Part shown: positions 53,780 through 62,824 of the stretch, one piece after another
Layout of the letters: each line of letters begins with the position of its first letter
Numbering within the stretch: position 1 is the stretch's first letter
Assembly: GCA_046595995.1 (NCBI GenBank)
Contig: JBKJNB010000034.1
Location: 1-64,000, forward strand
Origin: JAWXBR01 sp046595995
Lineage (GTDB): Bacteria; Bacteroidota; Ignavibacteria; Kapaibacteriales; Kapaibacteriaceae
Reading direction: 5' to 3'
Length of the DNA stretch: 64,000 bases
Notes under the pieces: model-generated
The model's input: only the letters and a program-made list of their open reading frames with translations
Told to the model about the DNA's origin: nothing
Databases searched by the model: none
Position numbers and translations under genes: made by a program

Positions 53780-56239
53780 CTACCCTCGCCCTCTCCTCGG
53801 CTTGCCAGTCTTCGGCGGACCCATCTTCGTTGGCTTCTTTGCGGCGGCTTTCTTTCCGGCTGGACGTGCATGGGGTTGCGCAATGTGAGCAGAAGTTGCT
53901 TTTGCTGGTGCTTCAACACTACCACCGCCACTGCGGCTGCTGTCGCCACTGCGGCTGCTGTCACCACCGCCACCGCTGCTGCTGTCACCACCGCGGCTGC
54001 CCTTCACCTTTGCATGCGTGCCGCTGCTTGAGCGCTTGGCACTCGGCCTGTCACGTCCGTCTCGACGTGGTGCATTTTCTTTCTTGTCGTCTTCGGTGGC
54101 GACGACCGGACTCAGTGCGACGTCGATCGTGCGTTTTTCGACGTTCGCTTTTACGATGCGCACTTGGACGATCGTGCCGAATTGGAAGACGCGGTGCGAG
54201 CGGCGTCCGACGAGACGGTAGCGTTTGTCGTCGAAGAAGTAGTAGTCGTCTGTGAGGTCGCGGATGTGGAGGAGGCCTTCGATCATCAACGCCTTTATCG
54301 TAACGAACACTCCAAAGGAGGTTATGCCAGAGACGATGCCTTCGAAGTCTTCGCCGATGTGCTCGCGGGCGAGCATGGTTTGTGCGAGCTTGGTTGATGC
54401 GCGCTCGGCGTCGACGCTGGCGCGTTCGGTTATTGAGGTCTGGTCGGAAAGACGAGATGCCTGCGCAAGCAAATCGCTCCATCTGCGTTGCACCGGCAGC
54501 CCCTTACTGTACTCTTTTAAGACGCGGTGTACGAAGAGGTCGGGGTAGCGACGTATGGGCGAGGTAAAGTGCGTGTAGTCGCTGAAGCCGAGGCCGTAGT
54601 GACCTACACTGTGCTCAGCATATACGGCCTTTGCCATGGAACGCAAGAGGAGTTGGTTGATCACGGGCTTCTCTGGTCTGTCATGCGCCTGGTGGATGAT
54701 GGCGTTGAGCTGCATGGGCGTGAGCTTGCCACTGGGCACATCGTATCCGAGTGCGCGAATAACGGCAACTGCGTCTGCAAGACGGTCGGGTTCGGGGTCG
54801 TCGTGAATGCGATAGATAAAAGGCGGTAGCTGCTTTGTCTTCCACTCCTTCTTGAGCGTGTGTAAGTGCTCTGCAACCGTGCGGTTTGCAGCAAGCATGC
54901 ATTCTTCGACGAGTGACGTTGCGTCGGTGCGCGTTTTAACCGTTGCACCGACAATCATCTTGTTTGCGTCGAGGATGAACTTTACTTCTTGCGATTCGAA
55001 GTCGATGCCACCAGCAAGCATGCGGTTGCTGTAGAGAATGCGTCCCAGTTTGTAGAGCCCAAGCACGAGCTCTGCTTGGTCGCCCTCGCCTGATTCAATG
55101 ATTTTTTGCGCTTCGTCGTAGGTGAATCGACGTTTGCTTTCGATGACTGATTCTGCGATGCGATACTTCAGGCGCTCGCCGTTCGGTGCGAATTCCATAA
55201 AGACGCTGTAGGCGAAGCGGGGCTGGTTGGGGACGAGTGAACAGAGGTTGTTCGAGAGACGCTCCGGAAGCATTGGTACAACACCGTCTACGAGGTAGGT
55301 ACTGTTGCCGCGACGTTGTGCCTCTTCGTCGATGAGCGAGCCTTCTTTTACGTAATGCGTTACGTCTGCAATGTGGACTCCGAGCTCGATGTTGCCATTC
55401 TTTAGTGTCTTTAACGAAAGCGCATCATCGAAATCTTTAGCATCATCGGGGTCGATGGTTATAATAATCTCTTTGCGTAAATCAAGTCTGTCTTTAGGAA
55501 TCTTCGAAGGGGGTGGCTCGCATGCTGCCGCTTCGGCTTCGATGTCTGCCGCAAATTCAAGGGGGAGGCCGAACTCTTTCTTGATGGCGTCGAATTCGAC
55601 AGACGCTTTACCCGACTGACCGAGCACTTCGCGCACCGCGGCTTCGGGAGAAGCGTTGGCATGTTCCCATCGAAGGAACAACGCAATGACTTTGTCGCCT
55701 GGCTTTGCGCCATGCAGATTTTTCTCGGAGATAAGAAAGTCTACATAGTACTTCGCGTCATCAGGGATGAGGTAATGGAAGCTGCCATCGTATTCGATCG
55801 TGCCACTAATCGGATGTGCAGTGCGTTCGATTACAGCGATCACTTCGCCGCGCAGTTTTTTTCCGTCACGTGCGGCGTGTGGTTGTACGAGTACAGTGTC
55901 GCCGTCGAGAGCGGTGAGAAGGTGCTGACGTTTTACATGTACGACAGGATGTTCTTTGTTGTCGGTTGCAACGGTTGCGTTGTCGTGGTAGAGTGTGATA
56001 ACACCCGTGAAACCGTTGGTGTCCTGACGTTTCATAGCGTACCGGCGTCTGGTGTGACGCTGGATCTGACCTTCCTCGCTCATCTTCGTGAGCACGATGC
56101 GCAAGTCTTCGTATTCGTCCGAGTCCGAACGAATGCGCAGTTGTTTAGAGAGATCTAGGAGTTGGACTGGTGCCGGAGCGGTTTTCAGAAGATCGATGAC
56201 TTCTTCACGCAGGTTGCGGACTTCTCGAATTCGTTTCAT
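53780..56239 (-). CDS. rnr: Ribonuclease R
   Basis: The product has 819 residues. Order: N-terminal HTH-like region, cold-shock domains, RNB catalytic domain with the four-Asp metal site in IDPDDAKDFDDALSL near residue 263, then an S1 domain (FEGIVSGITSFGVFVTI). A ~100-residue low-complexity tail rich in Ser/Gly/Arg (GGDSSSGGGGDSSRSGD) and Lys follows, which probably binds RNA. It is a 3'-to-5' exoribonuclease that degrades structured RNA. It is the last gene of the run Nramp, DtxR-type regulator, rnr (57-nt gap upstream). Confidence 0.95.
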   Translation of the reverse strand: MKRIREVRNLREEVIDLLKTAPAPVQLLDLSKQLRIRSDSDEYEDLRIVLTKMSEEGQIQRHTRRRYAMKRQDTNGFTGVITLYHDNATVATDNKEHPVVHVKRQHLLTALDGDTVLVQPHAARDGKKLRGEVIAVIERTAHPISGTIEYDGSFHYLIPDDAKYYVDFLISEKNLHGAKPGDKVIALFLRWEHANASPEAAVREVLGQSGKASVEFDAIKKEFGLPLEFAADIEAEAAACEPPPSKIPKDRLDLRKEIIITIDPDDAKDFDDALSLKTLKNGNIELGVHIADVTHYVKEGSLIDEEAQRRGNSTYLVDGVVPMLPERLSNNLCSLVPNQPRFAYSVFMEFAPNGERLKYRIAESVIESKRRFTYDEAQKIIESGEGDQAELVLGLYKLGRILYSNRMLAGGIDFESQEVKFILDANKMIVGATVKTRTDATSLVEECMLAANRTVAEHLHTLKKEWKTKQLPPFIYRIHDDPEPDRLADAVAVIRALGYDVPSGKLTPMQLNAIIHQAHDRPEKPVINQLLLRSMAKAVYAEHSVGHYGLGFSDYTHFTSPIRRYPDLFVHRVLKEYSKGLPVQRRWSDLLAQASRLSDQTSITERASVDAERASTKLAQTMLAREHIGEDFEGIVSGITSFGVFVTIKALMIEGLLHIRDLTDDYYFFDDKRYRLVGRRSHRVFQFGTIVQVRIVKANVEKRTIDVALSPVVATEDDKKENAPRRDGRDRPSAKRSSSGTHAKVKGSRGGDSSSGGGGDSSRSGDSSRSGGGSVEAPAKATSAHIAQPHARPAGKKAAAKKPTKMGPPKTGKPRRGRG

Positions 56240-56296
56240 AAGTCAAAAGTATGGTTTGCCGAGGACGTTGCTCTGATGAGAGATGGGCGGAGCGTC

Positions 56297-56950
56297 CTAG
56301 CGCTGTACAAAAATATTGTCGGCCATCAGGCGCTCAAGGCGGAGCAAGTGGCCGTCGTGACGGACGCTTACATGTCCGTTGGGTTCCTCGCGGCTGACGA
56401 TGACGAGTTCGGCGTTCAGGCCGATGCCGTGTTTGGTTAGAAATCGGAGCATTGTTTTGTTGTCGTCGCTTACTCGTCGTATGATTACTGTCTCGTCGAC
56501 ATTGGCGTCTGACAGACGCTCGTGTACCGTTGGCGGGATGCGTCCGTCCTTCGTGGGTATGGGTGAGCCATGCGGATCATACTGTGGATCGCCTAATGCC
56601 TTTGAGATTCGGTCTTCGAAGTCTTCACTGATGTGATGCTCGAGGTTCTCTGCTTCATCGTGCACTTCGTCCCACCTGTACCCAAGAGCTTGCGCCAGAT
56701 ACAACTCCACAAGTCTGTGATGTCGAATAATCTCTAGCGCAACGTTCCTTCCCGCGTGTGTTAGGGTCACACCCTTGTACGACTCATACCGAACGAGCTT
56801 CATCTCGTCGAGCTTCTTAAGCATGTTCGTTACAGATGCTGGACTCACCTTCAAGTGCTGCGAGATGTCTGTAGTGGACGCAGCCCCCTCAACAGCAATC
56901 TGAAAGATGGCCTTGATGTAGTCCTGTACGCTTCGCGAAAGTGTGCGCAT
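56297..56950 (-). CDS. DtxR/MntR-family metal-dependent repressor
   Basis: The product has 217 residues from MRTLSRSVQDYIKAIFQI at 56950. The winged HTH covers about residues 10-65 (TTDISQHLKVSPASVTNMLKKLDEMKLV). The metal-binding and dimerisation domain follows (HHRLVELYLAQALGYRWDEVHDEAENLEHHISEDFEDRI). The C-terminal FeoA/SH3-like domain occupies ~145-217, giving the three-domain layout of IdeR/DtxR rather than short MntR. It represses metal uptake genes when Mn2+ or Fe2+ is bound. It is directly downstream of the Nramp transporter it likely controls. A longer start at 57112 would overlap that gene. Confidence 0.92.
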   Translation of the reverse strand: MRTLSRSVQDYIKAIFQIAVEGAASTTDISQHLKVSPASVTNMLKKLDEMKLVRYESYKGVTLTHAGRNVALEIIRHHRLVELYLAQALGYRWDEVHDEAENLEHHISEDFEDRISKALGDPQYDPHGSPIPTKDGRIPPTVHERLSDANVDETVIIRRVSDDNKTMLRFLTKHGIGLNAELVIVSREEPNGHVSVRHDGHLLRLERLMADNIFVQR

Positions 56951-57011
56951 GCACGATTGTCCGATTGATGGGATGCGAGAAAAACGTTTATGTCTACGAC
57001 GTGAAAATTGT

Positions 57012-58886
57012 TCAGGAATTCGGTGGAACGATAAAGACCGGTACGCCGGCGCGATGTCGAACGCGGTCGATGGTCGCACCGCGGAGGAAATCCTGAATTG
57101 AGCGGTGACCATGTGCAGCCATGACGAGTAGGTCGGCCTGTTCGTCTTTCACTACCGCGACGATCTCCGTAGCAGGTGATCCGTGCTGCAAATGAATCAC
57201 CACGGTGCGTCCTGCCTTACGTAAGTGTGCTGCGTACTCCTCGAGTCGTGCGCGGTCGGCAGATGTTTCGGCGTCGGCCGTGGCCGGACCAAATACGCGA
57301 GCAGTCGGTGTTTCAACAACATGAATGAGCACAAGAGTTGCAGTGGTATTAAAGCCCGCCGCAGTCTGCATTGCCTGAACATCGGCCTCGCTAAAATCTA
57401 CGGCAACAGCAATGCGTGTGTATGTGTGATGCACATGAAGGTCGGGTAATGTGAGTGGCTCATGTACATCGGCCACGGCAAGGGGCGCGCGGCGCAAGGG
57501 GACAAAGGTCATGTAGAGCAACAAACCCACAAGTGCAAGTGAAAAGCCAGCAACGATTGCGACGACAAAGCCAGAGATAACACCAAGATCAATCCATCCG
57601 TTTACCTGTCTGTAGATGAGCCATACATTAAGACTCACAATCGTTAGTGCCATAACCCACGCTGTAATGCGGGTTTTTATGCCAATGGTAAACGTGCCCA
57701 TGGTCTGCTTATCGCTCACGAGACGAATTAGCGGAATTACTGCAAAACCAAGCTGAAGACTCAGAATAACCTGCGAGAGAATAAGCATCTCACCGGTAGC
57801 TCCTTCACCAAACATTGATATCACGATGATGGCCGGTGTGATGGCAAGCGAGCGTGTGAGGAGTCGGCGTATCCACGGACGTAGCCGTAAACCGAGGTAA
57901 CCTTCCATCACGACTTGTCCGGCGAGTGTGCCTGTTATCGTCGAGCTCTGACCCGATGCAACAAGAGCAACAGCAAACAGAATCGGTGCGAGTGCAGTAC
58001 CTAAAATTGGCGCGAGCAATCGGTGAGCGTCTTTAAGCTCGGTTACTTCATACAACGCATTGCTATGAAACGCCGCTGCAGCAAGTATGAGAATAGCTGC
58101 ATTCACAAACAACGCAAGGCTTAGCGCAATTGTCGAATCGAAAAAATTGTACTTGATGGCACGCTTCAAACTCTTCTCGTCGGTACCAATGTTGCGCGTC
58201 TGCACAAGTGCCGAGTGCAAGTAGAGATTATGCGGCATCACCGTTGCGCCAATAATACCGATTGCAATGTAGAGAGCTTGTGTGTCAGGAATGCGAGGAA
58301 TGAGTCCGTTTACCAACAAGCCCACATCCGGCTTCGCAAGAAACAGCTGCACAACAAACGCACCACCAATCAACACGACAAGACACAGAATAACCGATTC
58401 AATTCTGCGAACGCCTTTGCCAATAAGCCAGAACAGCAGCACTGTATCGAGAAGTGTGATAATCATGCCATGCATGAGTGGCAATCCGAACAACAGTTGA
58501 AGTCCGATGGCCATACCGAGCACCTCAGCAAGATCCGTTGCCGCAATGGCAATCTCGGCGAGTCCGTACAGCATGTAATTCACGGGCTTCGCAAACGCCA
58601 TGCGTGACGCTTGTGCGAGATCGGCGCGACGGACGATTCCGAGGCGAGCGCAGAGCCCCTGAAGGAGCATAGCGGTAATAGCCGACAGCACGAGAATCCA
58701 GATTAGCTGGTATCCGTAGCGGCTGCCACCAGCGATATCAGTGGCCCAGTTGCCTGGATCCATGTAGCCGACTGCAACGAGATACGCCGGACCCATAAAG
58801 GCGAACAAACGCCTCAAAGGCCGCTTGTGCACCGTTGTGTCGATACTGCCGTGGATCTCTTCGAGTGATTTTGAAGGCTTCGTCAT
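57012..58886 (-). CDS. mntH: Nramp metal transporter with C-terminal UspA domain
   Basis: The product has 624 residues from MTKPSKSLEEIHG at 58886. The Nramp part has about 11-12 helices with the metal-site motifs DPGNWATD (helix 1) and VMPHNLYLHS (helix 6). It imports Mn2+ or Fe2+ with protons. Residues ~490-624 form a universal stress protein domain (RIAVAVDFSEADVQAMQTA..ADLLVMAAHGHRSIQDFLRGATIDRVRHRAGVPVFIV), including the nucleotide-binding GHRS loop. Nramp-Usp fusions are known in Bacteroidota. The ATG 58886 was chosen over 58907 because the latter lies inside the hairpin element. Confidence 0.93.
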   Translation of the reverse strand: MTKPSKSLEEIHGSIDTTVHKRPLRRLFAFMGPAYLVAVGYMDPGNWATDIAGGSRYGYQLIWILVLSAITAMLLQGLCARLGIVRRADLAQASRMAFAKPVNYMLYGLAEIAIAATDLAEVLGMAIGLQLLFGLPLMHGMIITLLDTVLLFWLIGKGVRRIESVILCLVVLIGGAFVVQLFLAKPDVGLLVNGLIPRIPDTQALYIAIGIIGATVMPHNLYLHSALVQTRNIGTDEKSLKRAIKYNFFDSTIALSLALFVNAAILILAAAAFHSNALYEVTELKDAHRLLAPILGTALAPILFAVALVASGQSSTITGTLAGQVVMEGYLGLRLRPWIRRLLTRSLAITPAIIVISMFGEGATGEMLILSQVILSLQLGFAVIPLIRLVSDKQTMGTFTIGIKTRITAWVMALTIVSLNVWLIYRQVNGWIDLGVISGFVVAIVAGFSLALVGLLLYMTFVPLRRAPLAVADVHEPLTLPDLHVHHTYTRIAVAVDFSEADVQAMQTAAGFNTTATLVLIHVVETPTARVFGPATADAETSADRARLEEYAAHLRKAGRTVVIHLQHGSPATEIVAVVKDEQADLLVMAAHGHRSIQDFLRGATIDRVRHRAGVPVFIVPPNS

Positions 58887-58893
58887 ACTCTTG

Positions 58894-58917
58894 ATTCCGG
58901 GAATCATTATCTCCCGG
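58894..58917 (-). repeat. Third copy of the 24-bp hairpin element
   Basis: It differs by one base from the arms at 17797-17868 (A for G in TTGTC on the plus strand). It includes the 15-bp palindrome TGATTCCGGGAATCA (58892-58906). In the Nramp mRNA it would form CCGGGA..TCCCGG ending 7 nt before the start codon. Confidence 0.8.
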
Positions 58918-58929
58918 CATGTTTTAATG

Positions 58930-58947
58930 ATTTAGTCAAGGCTAAAT
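58930..58947. promoter_or_regulatory. Candidate DtxR/MntR-type operator
   Basis: ATTTAG-TCAAGG-CTAAAT has perfect 6-bp arms. Family operators share a TTTAG..CTAAA-like dyad of about this size. It lies 44 nt upstream of the Nramp start and 62 nt upstream of the divergent pntA start, so it could affect both. Confidence 0.55.
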
Positions 58948-59008
58948 ATATGTATTATCTCTAAATCCTCGTAGCTTCGATCATGATTCAACGAAGCGGC
59001 GCAACGCC

Positions 59009-60109
59009 ATGATAATTGGCGTTCTAAAGGAAACCGGAGCAGGGGAGCGTCGCGTGGGTCTTGTACCCGTTGCAGCTACCGCGTTATCCGCACTCGGACA
59101 CACATTGATGCTTGAGCAAGGGGCTGGCGAAGGGGCTGGCTTCGACGATGCAGCCTACACGGCAACTGGCTTTACGGTGGCCGATCGAGCAGCGGTCATT
59201 GCGCAAAGCGCAAGCATCATCGGCGTAGGTGTGCCTTCGTCATCTGACGTCGCATCACTTCGCAGCTCGCAAACGTTAGTCTCCTACATCTATCCACGTC
59301 GCAACACCGCGTTGTTATCGCAGCTTGCATCTGCGGGTGTTAATACGTTTGCAATGGATGCCATGCCGCGCATTACGCGTGCGCAAACAATGGATGTGCT
59401 GAGCTCGCAGAACAACCTAGCTGGATACAAGGCAGTGGTTGTTGGTGCCGAAACACTGGGTAAAATCTTTCCGTTGTTAATGACTGCCGCTGGCACCGTC
59501 ACGCCTTCACGCGTGCTCATATACGGCGCAGGCGTTGCTGGCTTGCAAGCCATTGCAACAGCACGTCGCCTTGGCGCCGTCGTCGAAGTAACCGATATAC
59601 GTCCGGAAACCAAAGAACAAGTCGAATCGCTCGGCGCGAAATTCATCAGCGTCGAAGGACTCGATCAGGTAAAGATTGAAGGGGGCTACGTTGCTGGTGT
59701 GAGCGACGAGCTCCTGGCACGTCAGACCGAAGCGGTGAATAAGTCGCTGTTCAATGCCGACCTCGTCATCCTCACAGCCCTTGTACAGGGCGGCTCAGCG
59801 CCAATTCTCATTACAGAAGAGCAAGTCTCGCGCATGAAGCGTGGCGCTGTAATCGTAGACATGGCTACGGAAGCCGGCGGCAATTGCGCACTTAGCAAAC
59901 ACGCACAAACGGTTCTGCACAACGGCGTGCGCATCATGGGATGTGGCAACCTCGCTGCTACCGTACCGCAGCATGCAAGCGAACTGTACAGCAAGAACAT
60001 CGTGAACTTTATAAAGAGTGTTGCTACAACGGAAGGCTTCCTCTTTGACACATCAGATGAAGTGGTAGCATCGACGCTGGTTGTACATAACGGAAGTGTG
60101 AGGTCATAA
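59009..60109 (+). CDS. pntA: NAD(P) transhydrogenase subunit alpha, part 1 (PntAA)
   Basis: The product has 366 residues, the soluble NAD(H)-binding domain I. It opens MIIGVLKETGAGERRVGLVP. The Rossmann loop GAGVAGLQAIATARRLGAVVEVTDIRPE is near residue 172. With the two following genes it forms the membrane transhydrogenase that transfers hydride from NADH to NADP+ using the proton gradient. The split alpha subunit (part 1 plus part 2) is the arrangement found in many bacteria. The stop overlaps the next ATG (TAATG). Confidence 0.95.
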   Translation: MIIGVLKETGAGERRVGLVPVAATALSALGHTLMLEQGAGEGAGFDDAAYTATGFTVADRAAVIAQSASIIGVGVPSSSDVASLRSSQTLVSYIYPRRNTALLSQLASAGVNTFAMDAMPRITRAQTMDVLSSQNNLAGYKAVVVGAETLGKIFPLLMTAAGTVTPSRVLIYGAGVAGLQAIATARRLGAVVEVTDIRPETKEQVESLGAKFISVEGLDQVKIEGGYVAGVSDELLARQTEAVNKSLFNADLVILTALVQGGSAPILITEEQVSRMKRGAVIVDMATEAGGNCALSKHAQTVLHNGVRIMGCGNLAATVPQHASELYSKNIVNFIKSVATTEGFLFDTSDEVVASTLVVHNGSVRS

Positions 60110-60393
60110 TGGATGCTGAAACGCTGCAGATGATTTATCTCGTTGTGCTCATGGTGTTCCTGGGCATCGAGCTCATCGGACATGTACCGAGCGTGCTGCA
60201 CACGCCATTAATGAGCGGTGCAAATGCCATTCACGGTGTTGTTGTAATCGGTTCCATCATCGTAATGGGTCAGGCCGAATCGACCTTCGCTCTTATCCTT
60301 GGCTTCCTCGCAGTAATCCTCGGCACACTCAACGTCGTTGGTGGCTTCGTTGTCACGAACCGCATGTTGGAAATGTTTAAGAAACGCTCGTAG
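60109..60393 (+). CDS. NAD(P) transhydrogenase subunit alpha, part 2 (PntAB)
   Basis: The product has 94 residues with three transmembrane helices (YLVVLMVFLGIELIGHVPSVLHTPLMSGANAIHGVVVIG). The HTPLMSGANAIHG segment is the signature of the membrane part of the alpha subunit and contains residues of the proton channel. It is complete and coupled to part 1. Confidence 0.95.
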   Translation: MDAETLQMIYLVVLMVFLGIELIGHVPSVLHTPLMSGANAIHGVVVIGSIIVMGQAESTFALILGFLAVILGTLNVVGGFVVTNRMLEMFKKRS

Positions 60394-60433
60394 TCGATCC
60401 GAATACGCGCATGAACGAACGAGCACAACGCAC

Positions 60434-61828
60434 ATGATGCCAGACGTACTACCGATTATTTATCTGCTTGCTTCCATCTCCTTCATTCTCGGACTGAAGA
60501 TGTTGGGCTCGCCTGCGACTGCGCGTAAGGGCAACCTGTACGCTGCGGCCGGGATGTTCGTGGCCATCATAGGCACGATAACGTTGTACAGGACAGCCGA
60601 CGGCAGCCCCCTTCACAACTTGCCCCTTATCATCACCGCACTCATCGTCGGAACTACCATTGGCTGGGCGATGGCGGTGCGCGTGCAAATGACGTCGATG
60701 CCTGAGATGGTTTCGTTCTTTAATGGTATGGGCGGGGCTTGCGCTGCGCTGATATCGGTGATAGAGTACTCGCATATGCAGGGAACACCCACGCACGGAC
60801 ATCTTTTTGCAGTAGTGGGTGGTCTCGTCATTGGTTCTATATCGTTCAGCGGTTCGATAATTGCATTTGGCAAGCTGAAAGAAAAAATCAAGGACGTCAG
60901 GTTCACGGGACAGCACTTCGTGAACATGTTCATGATGCTTGTAATCCTTGGCGTTTCTGTGATGCTGATAACAGGCATGTGGTCGGGAACAGAAGCAATG
61001 CTCGCGCTTACTGCAATCGCATTAGTCTATGGTGTGATGTTCGTACTGCCCATTGGCGGGGCGGATATGCCGGTTGTGATCTCGTTACTAAACTCCTTTA
61101 CTGGTGTAGCAGCGGCGTTTGGTGGTTTCCTCTACGGCAACATGGTCATGCTCATCGGTGGCATTCTTGTTGGCTCGGCGGGTACGCTCCTTACGATCGT
61201 GATGTGCAAGGCCATGAACCGTTCGCTCATGAATGTGTTGCTCGGGTCGTTTGGCGCAACAGCAACCCCGACGGCCGGTAGTACGACATTCCCGGGCACC
61301 GTCCGCGCAATTAGCGCTGGTGATGCAGGCGTGTTACTCGCATACGCTAAGCAGGTTGTAATTGTACCTGGTTACGGACTAGCTGTGGCGCAGGCACAAC
61401 ATGTGTGTCATCAGCTCGAGCATGAGCTCGAGGGACGCGGCGTTGATGTGAAGTACGCAATCCATCCTGTTGCTGGGCGCATGCCCGGACACATGAACGT
61501 CTTGCTTGCCGAAGCCGATGTGCCGTACGAACAACTCGTCGAAATGGAAGAAATCAACCCCGAGTTCGAACGCACCGACGTTGTACTCGTTATCGGAGCA
61601 AACGACGTAGTGAATCCCGCAGCAAAGACCGACCCTTCCTCGCCCATCTACGGTATGCCCATCCTCGACGTCGAAAACGCACGTCAGGTTATCGTCCTTA
61701 AACGCTCCATGAAATCCGGCTACGCCGGCATCGAGAACGAACTCTTCTATCGTCCGAACACCACCATGCTCTTCGGCGACGCAAAGGCATCGATCACAGC
61801 GCTCATTGCGGAAGTCAAGGCGCAGTAG
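60434..61828 (+). CDS. pntB: NAD(P) transhydrogenase subunit beta (PntB)
   Basis: The product has 464 residues. The N-terminal half has eight or nine transmembrane helices (MPEMVSFFNGMGGACAALI carries the conserved channel region). The C-terminal ~180 residues are the NADP(H)-binding domain III (VIVPGYGLAVAQAQHVCHQLEHELEGRGVDVKYAIHPVAGRMPGHMNVLLAEADVPY, and GANDVVNPAAKTDPSSPIYGMP). It completes the transhydrogenase. The start at 60434 or 60437 (MMPDVLP) was chosen; the longer frame overlaps part 2. Confidence 0.95.
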   Translation: MMPDVLPIIYLLASISFILGLKMLGSPATARKGNLYAAAGMFVAIIGTITLYRTADGSPLHNLPLIITALIVGTTIGWAMAVRVQMTSMPEMVSFFNGMGGACAALISVIEYSHMQGTPTHGHLFAVVGGLVIGSISFSGSIIAFGKLKEKIKDVRFTGQHFVNMFMMLVILGVSVMLITGMWSGTEAMLALTAIALVYGVMFVLPIGGADMPVVISLLNSFTGVAAAFGGFLYGNMVMLIGGILVGSAGTLLTIVMCKAMNRSLMNVLLGSFGATATPTAGSTTFPGTVRAISAGDAGVLLAYAKQVVIVPGYGLAVAQAQHVCHQLEHELEGRGVDVKYAIHPVAGRMPGHMNVLLAEADVPYEQLVEMEEINPEFERTDVVLVIGANDVVNPAAKTDPSSPIYGMPILDVENARQVIVLKRSMKSGYAGIENELFYRPNTTMLFGDAKASITALIAEVKAQ

Positions 61829-61858
61829 TTTGGCGACACGCATGGATCAACATACTTT

Positions 61859-61942
61859 CTAGTCCGATCCGGCTGCTGTCGTTTCACCAAAGAGAATGTC
61901 GAGCGTCACGTTGAGCGCTTCCAATGCACGGAGGTCCTTTAA
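61859..61942 (-). pseudogene. Tail of an Xre-type regulator (remnant)
   Basis: The minus strand reads IPLKDLRALEALNVTLDILFGE..GSD then TAG. This is the end of an Xre HTH domain (compare the common LrxLAxALxVxLDxLLxGE pattern). A TAA in frame just upstream cuts it off. It occupies most of the gap between pntB and the next gene. Confidence 0.4.
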
Positions 61943-61955
61943 AGGGATTTAATTC

Positions 61956-62693
61956 GTGGATTTACCGCACGTACAGACATTGTACCACAGTGAGCATGAT
62001 CGGCGTGTCGAGTTGATTAAATCAACGATGTCGCAAGTGCCTGTGATGGCTATCCTCGTTACGGGGGCCATAGTTCTAATGGATGGGGGCAGAGCCCAAT
62101 TTTCGTACGTACTCGGTCTAGTGAGTTATGCGCTCTTCGTCTTTATACTCGGATCTATGGTGGCGCAACTCATTTTCCTAAAGCGAGCATTTAACGATTT
62201 CTTGCAAGGCTTTGCATATTCATACCTTCCTTTGCTCCAATTTCAAGTTGACCGCCACCGTGCAATCGAAAGTGCGGTGACGAATTACTATGCCGGTATG
62301 GATACGTCAAAGTGGTCGCCTGGAGACCTAGGCGCACACATTGAACATGACACGAGCGACCAGTTTCGTGAATATTTGATTGCGCTATATACTCGCAGCA
62401 CTCACTTGAATCAGATAACAAACGACCGCCGGAGCGCTTATCTTTATTCCAGCAGAAAGTGCCTCGTGGTCATTACCATTGCATTGTCAAATCTTGCGAT
62501 CGTAAATTTGTTGCCAAGCATAACAAAACAAACCTTTTTCCCGGAGGAAACAGCTATGTCAAAGCAGCAAGACGCGACACCGAAACCAGCAAGTCCCATT
62601 CGCATTCCGCCAGCACCACCCGCGCCACCTCCCACGCCCGAGCAACTTCCACGATTAATTAAGGAAGGCGAGATACCAAAGGTTAAAAATTAG
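61956..62693 (+). CDS. Membrane protein of unknown function with Pro-rich tail
   Basis: The product has 245 residues from a GTG with AAAGGGA upstream. Three hydrophobic helices are visible at about residues 30-43, 50-75 and 170-188. A hydrophilic region of ~95 residues lies between the second and third. The last 45 residues are Pro-rich (PPAPPAPPPTPEQLP). The two-plus-one helix layout resembles membrane effectors in some defence systems, but no catalytic or sensor partner is adjacent, so no role is proposed. Confidence 0.65.
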   Translation: MDLPHVQTLYHSEHDRRVELIKSTMSQVPVMAILVTGAIVLMDGGRAQFSYVLGLVSYALFVFILGSMVAQLIFLKRAFNDFLQGFAYSYLPLLQFQVDRHRAIESAVTNYYAGMDTSKWSPGDLGAHIEHDTSDQFREYLIALYTRSTHLNQITNDRRSAYLYSSRKCLVVITIALSNLAIVNLLPSITKQTFFPEETAMSKQQDATPKPASPIRIPPAPPAPPPTPEQLPRLIKEGEIPKVKN

Positions 62694-62732
62694 GACTTCA
62701 GTGCGCGCCCCTTCGTTAGGAAGCATAAAATG

Positions 62733-62765
62733 ATGCCGCCCTGACGGAGAACATCAGGGCGGCAT
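62733..62765. terminator. Bidirectional terminator between convergent genes
   Basis: ATGCCGCCCTGA and TCAGGGCGGCAT form a perfect 12-bp stem with a 9-nt loop, between the stops of the genes at 61956 (+) and 62825 (-). It is preceded by AAGCATAAA and followed by GGATTATG, so the T-tails are weak. Confidence 0.8.
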
Positions 62766-62824
62766 GGATTATGATCGTTGAGTGACGTCGTCACGCCACA
62801 CAAGTACTAGCGAGGGTTTGGCTT

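Noticed and set aside
61956..62693. Membrane effector of a nucleotide-signalling defence system
   Set aside because: Only the helix layout is suggestive. No nucleotidyltransferase, sensor or nuclease gene is adjacent.
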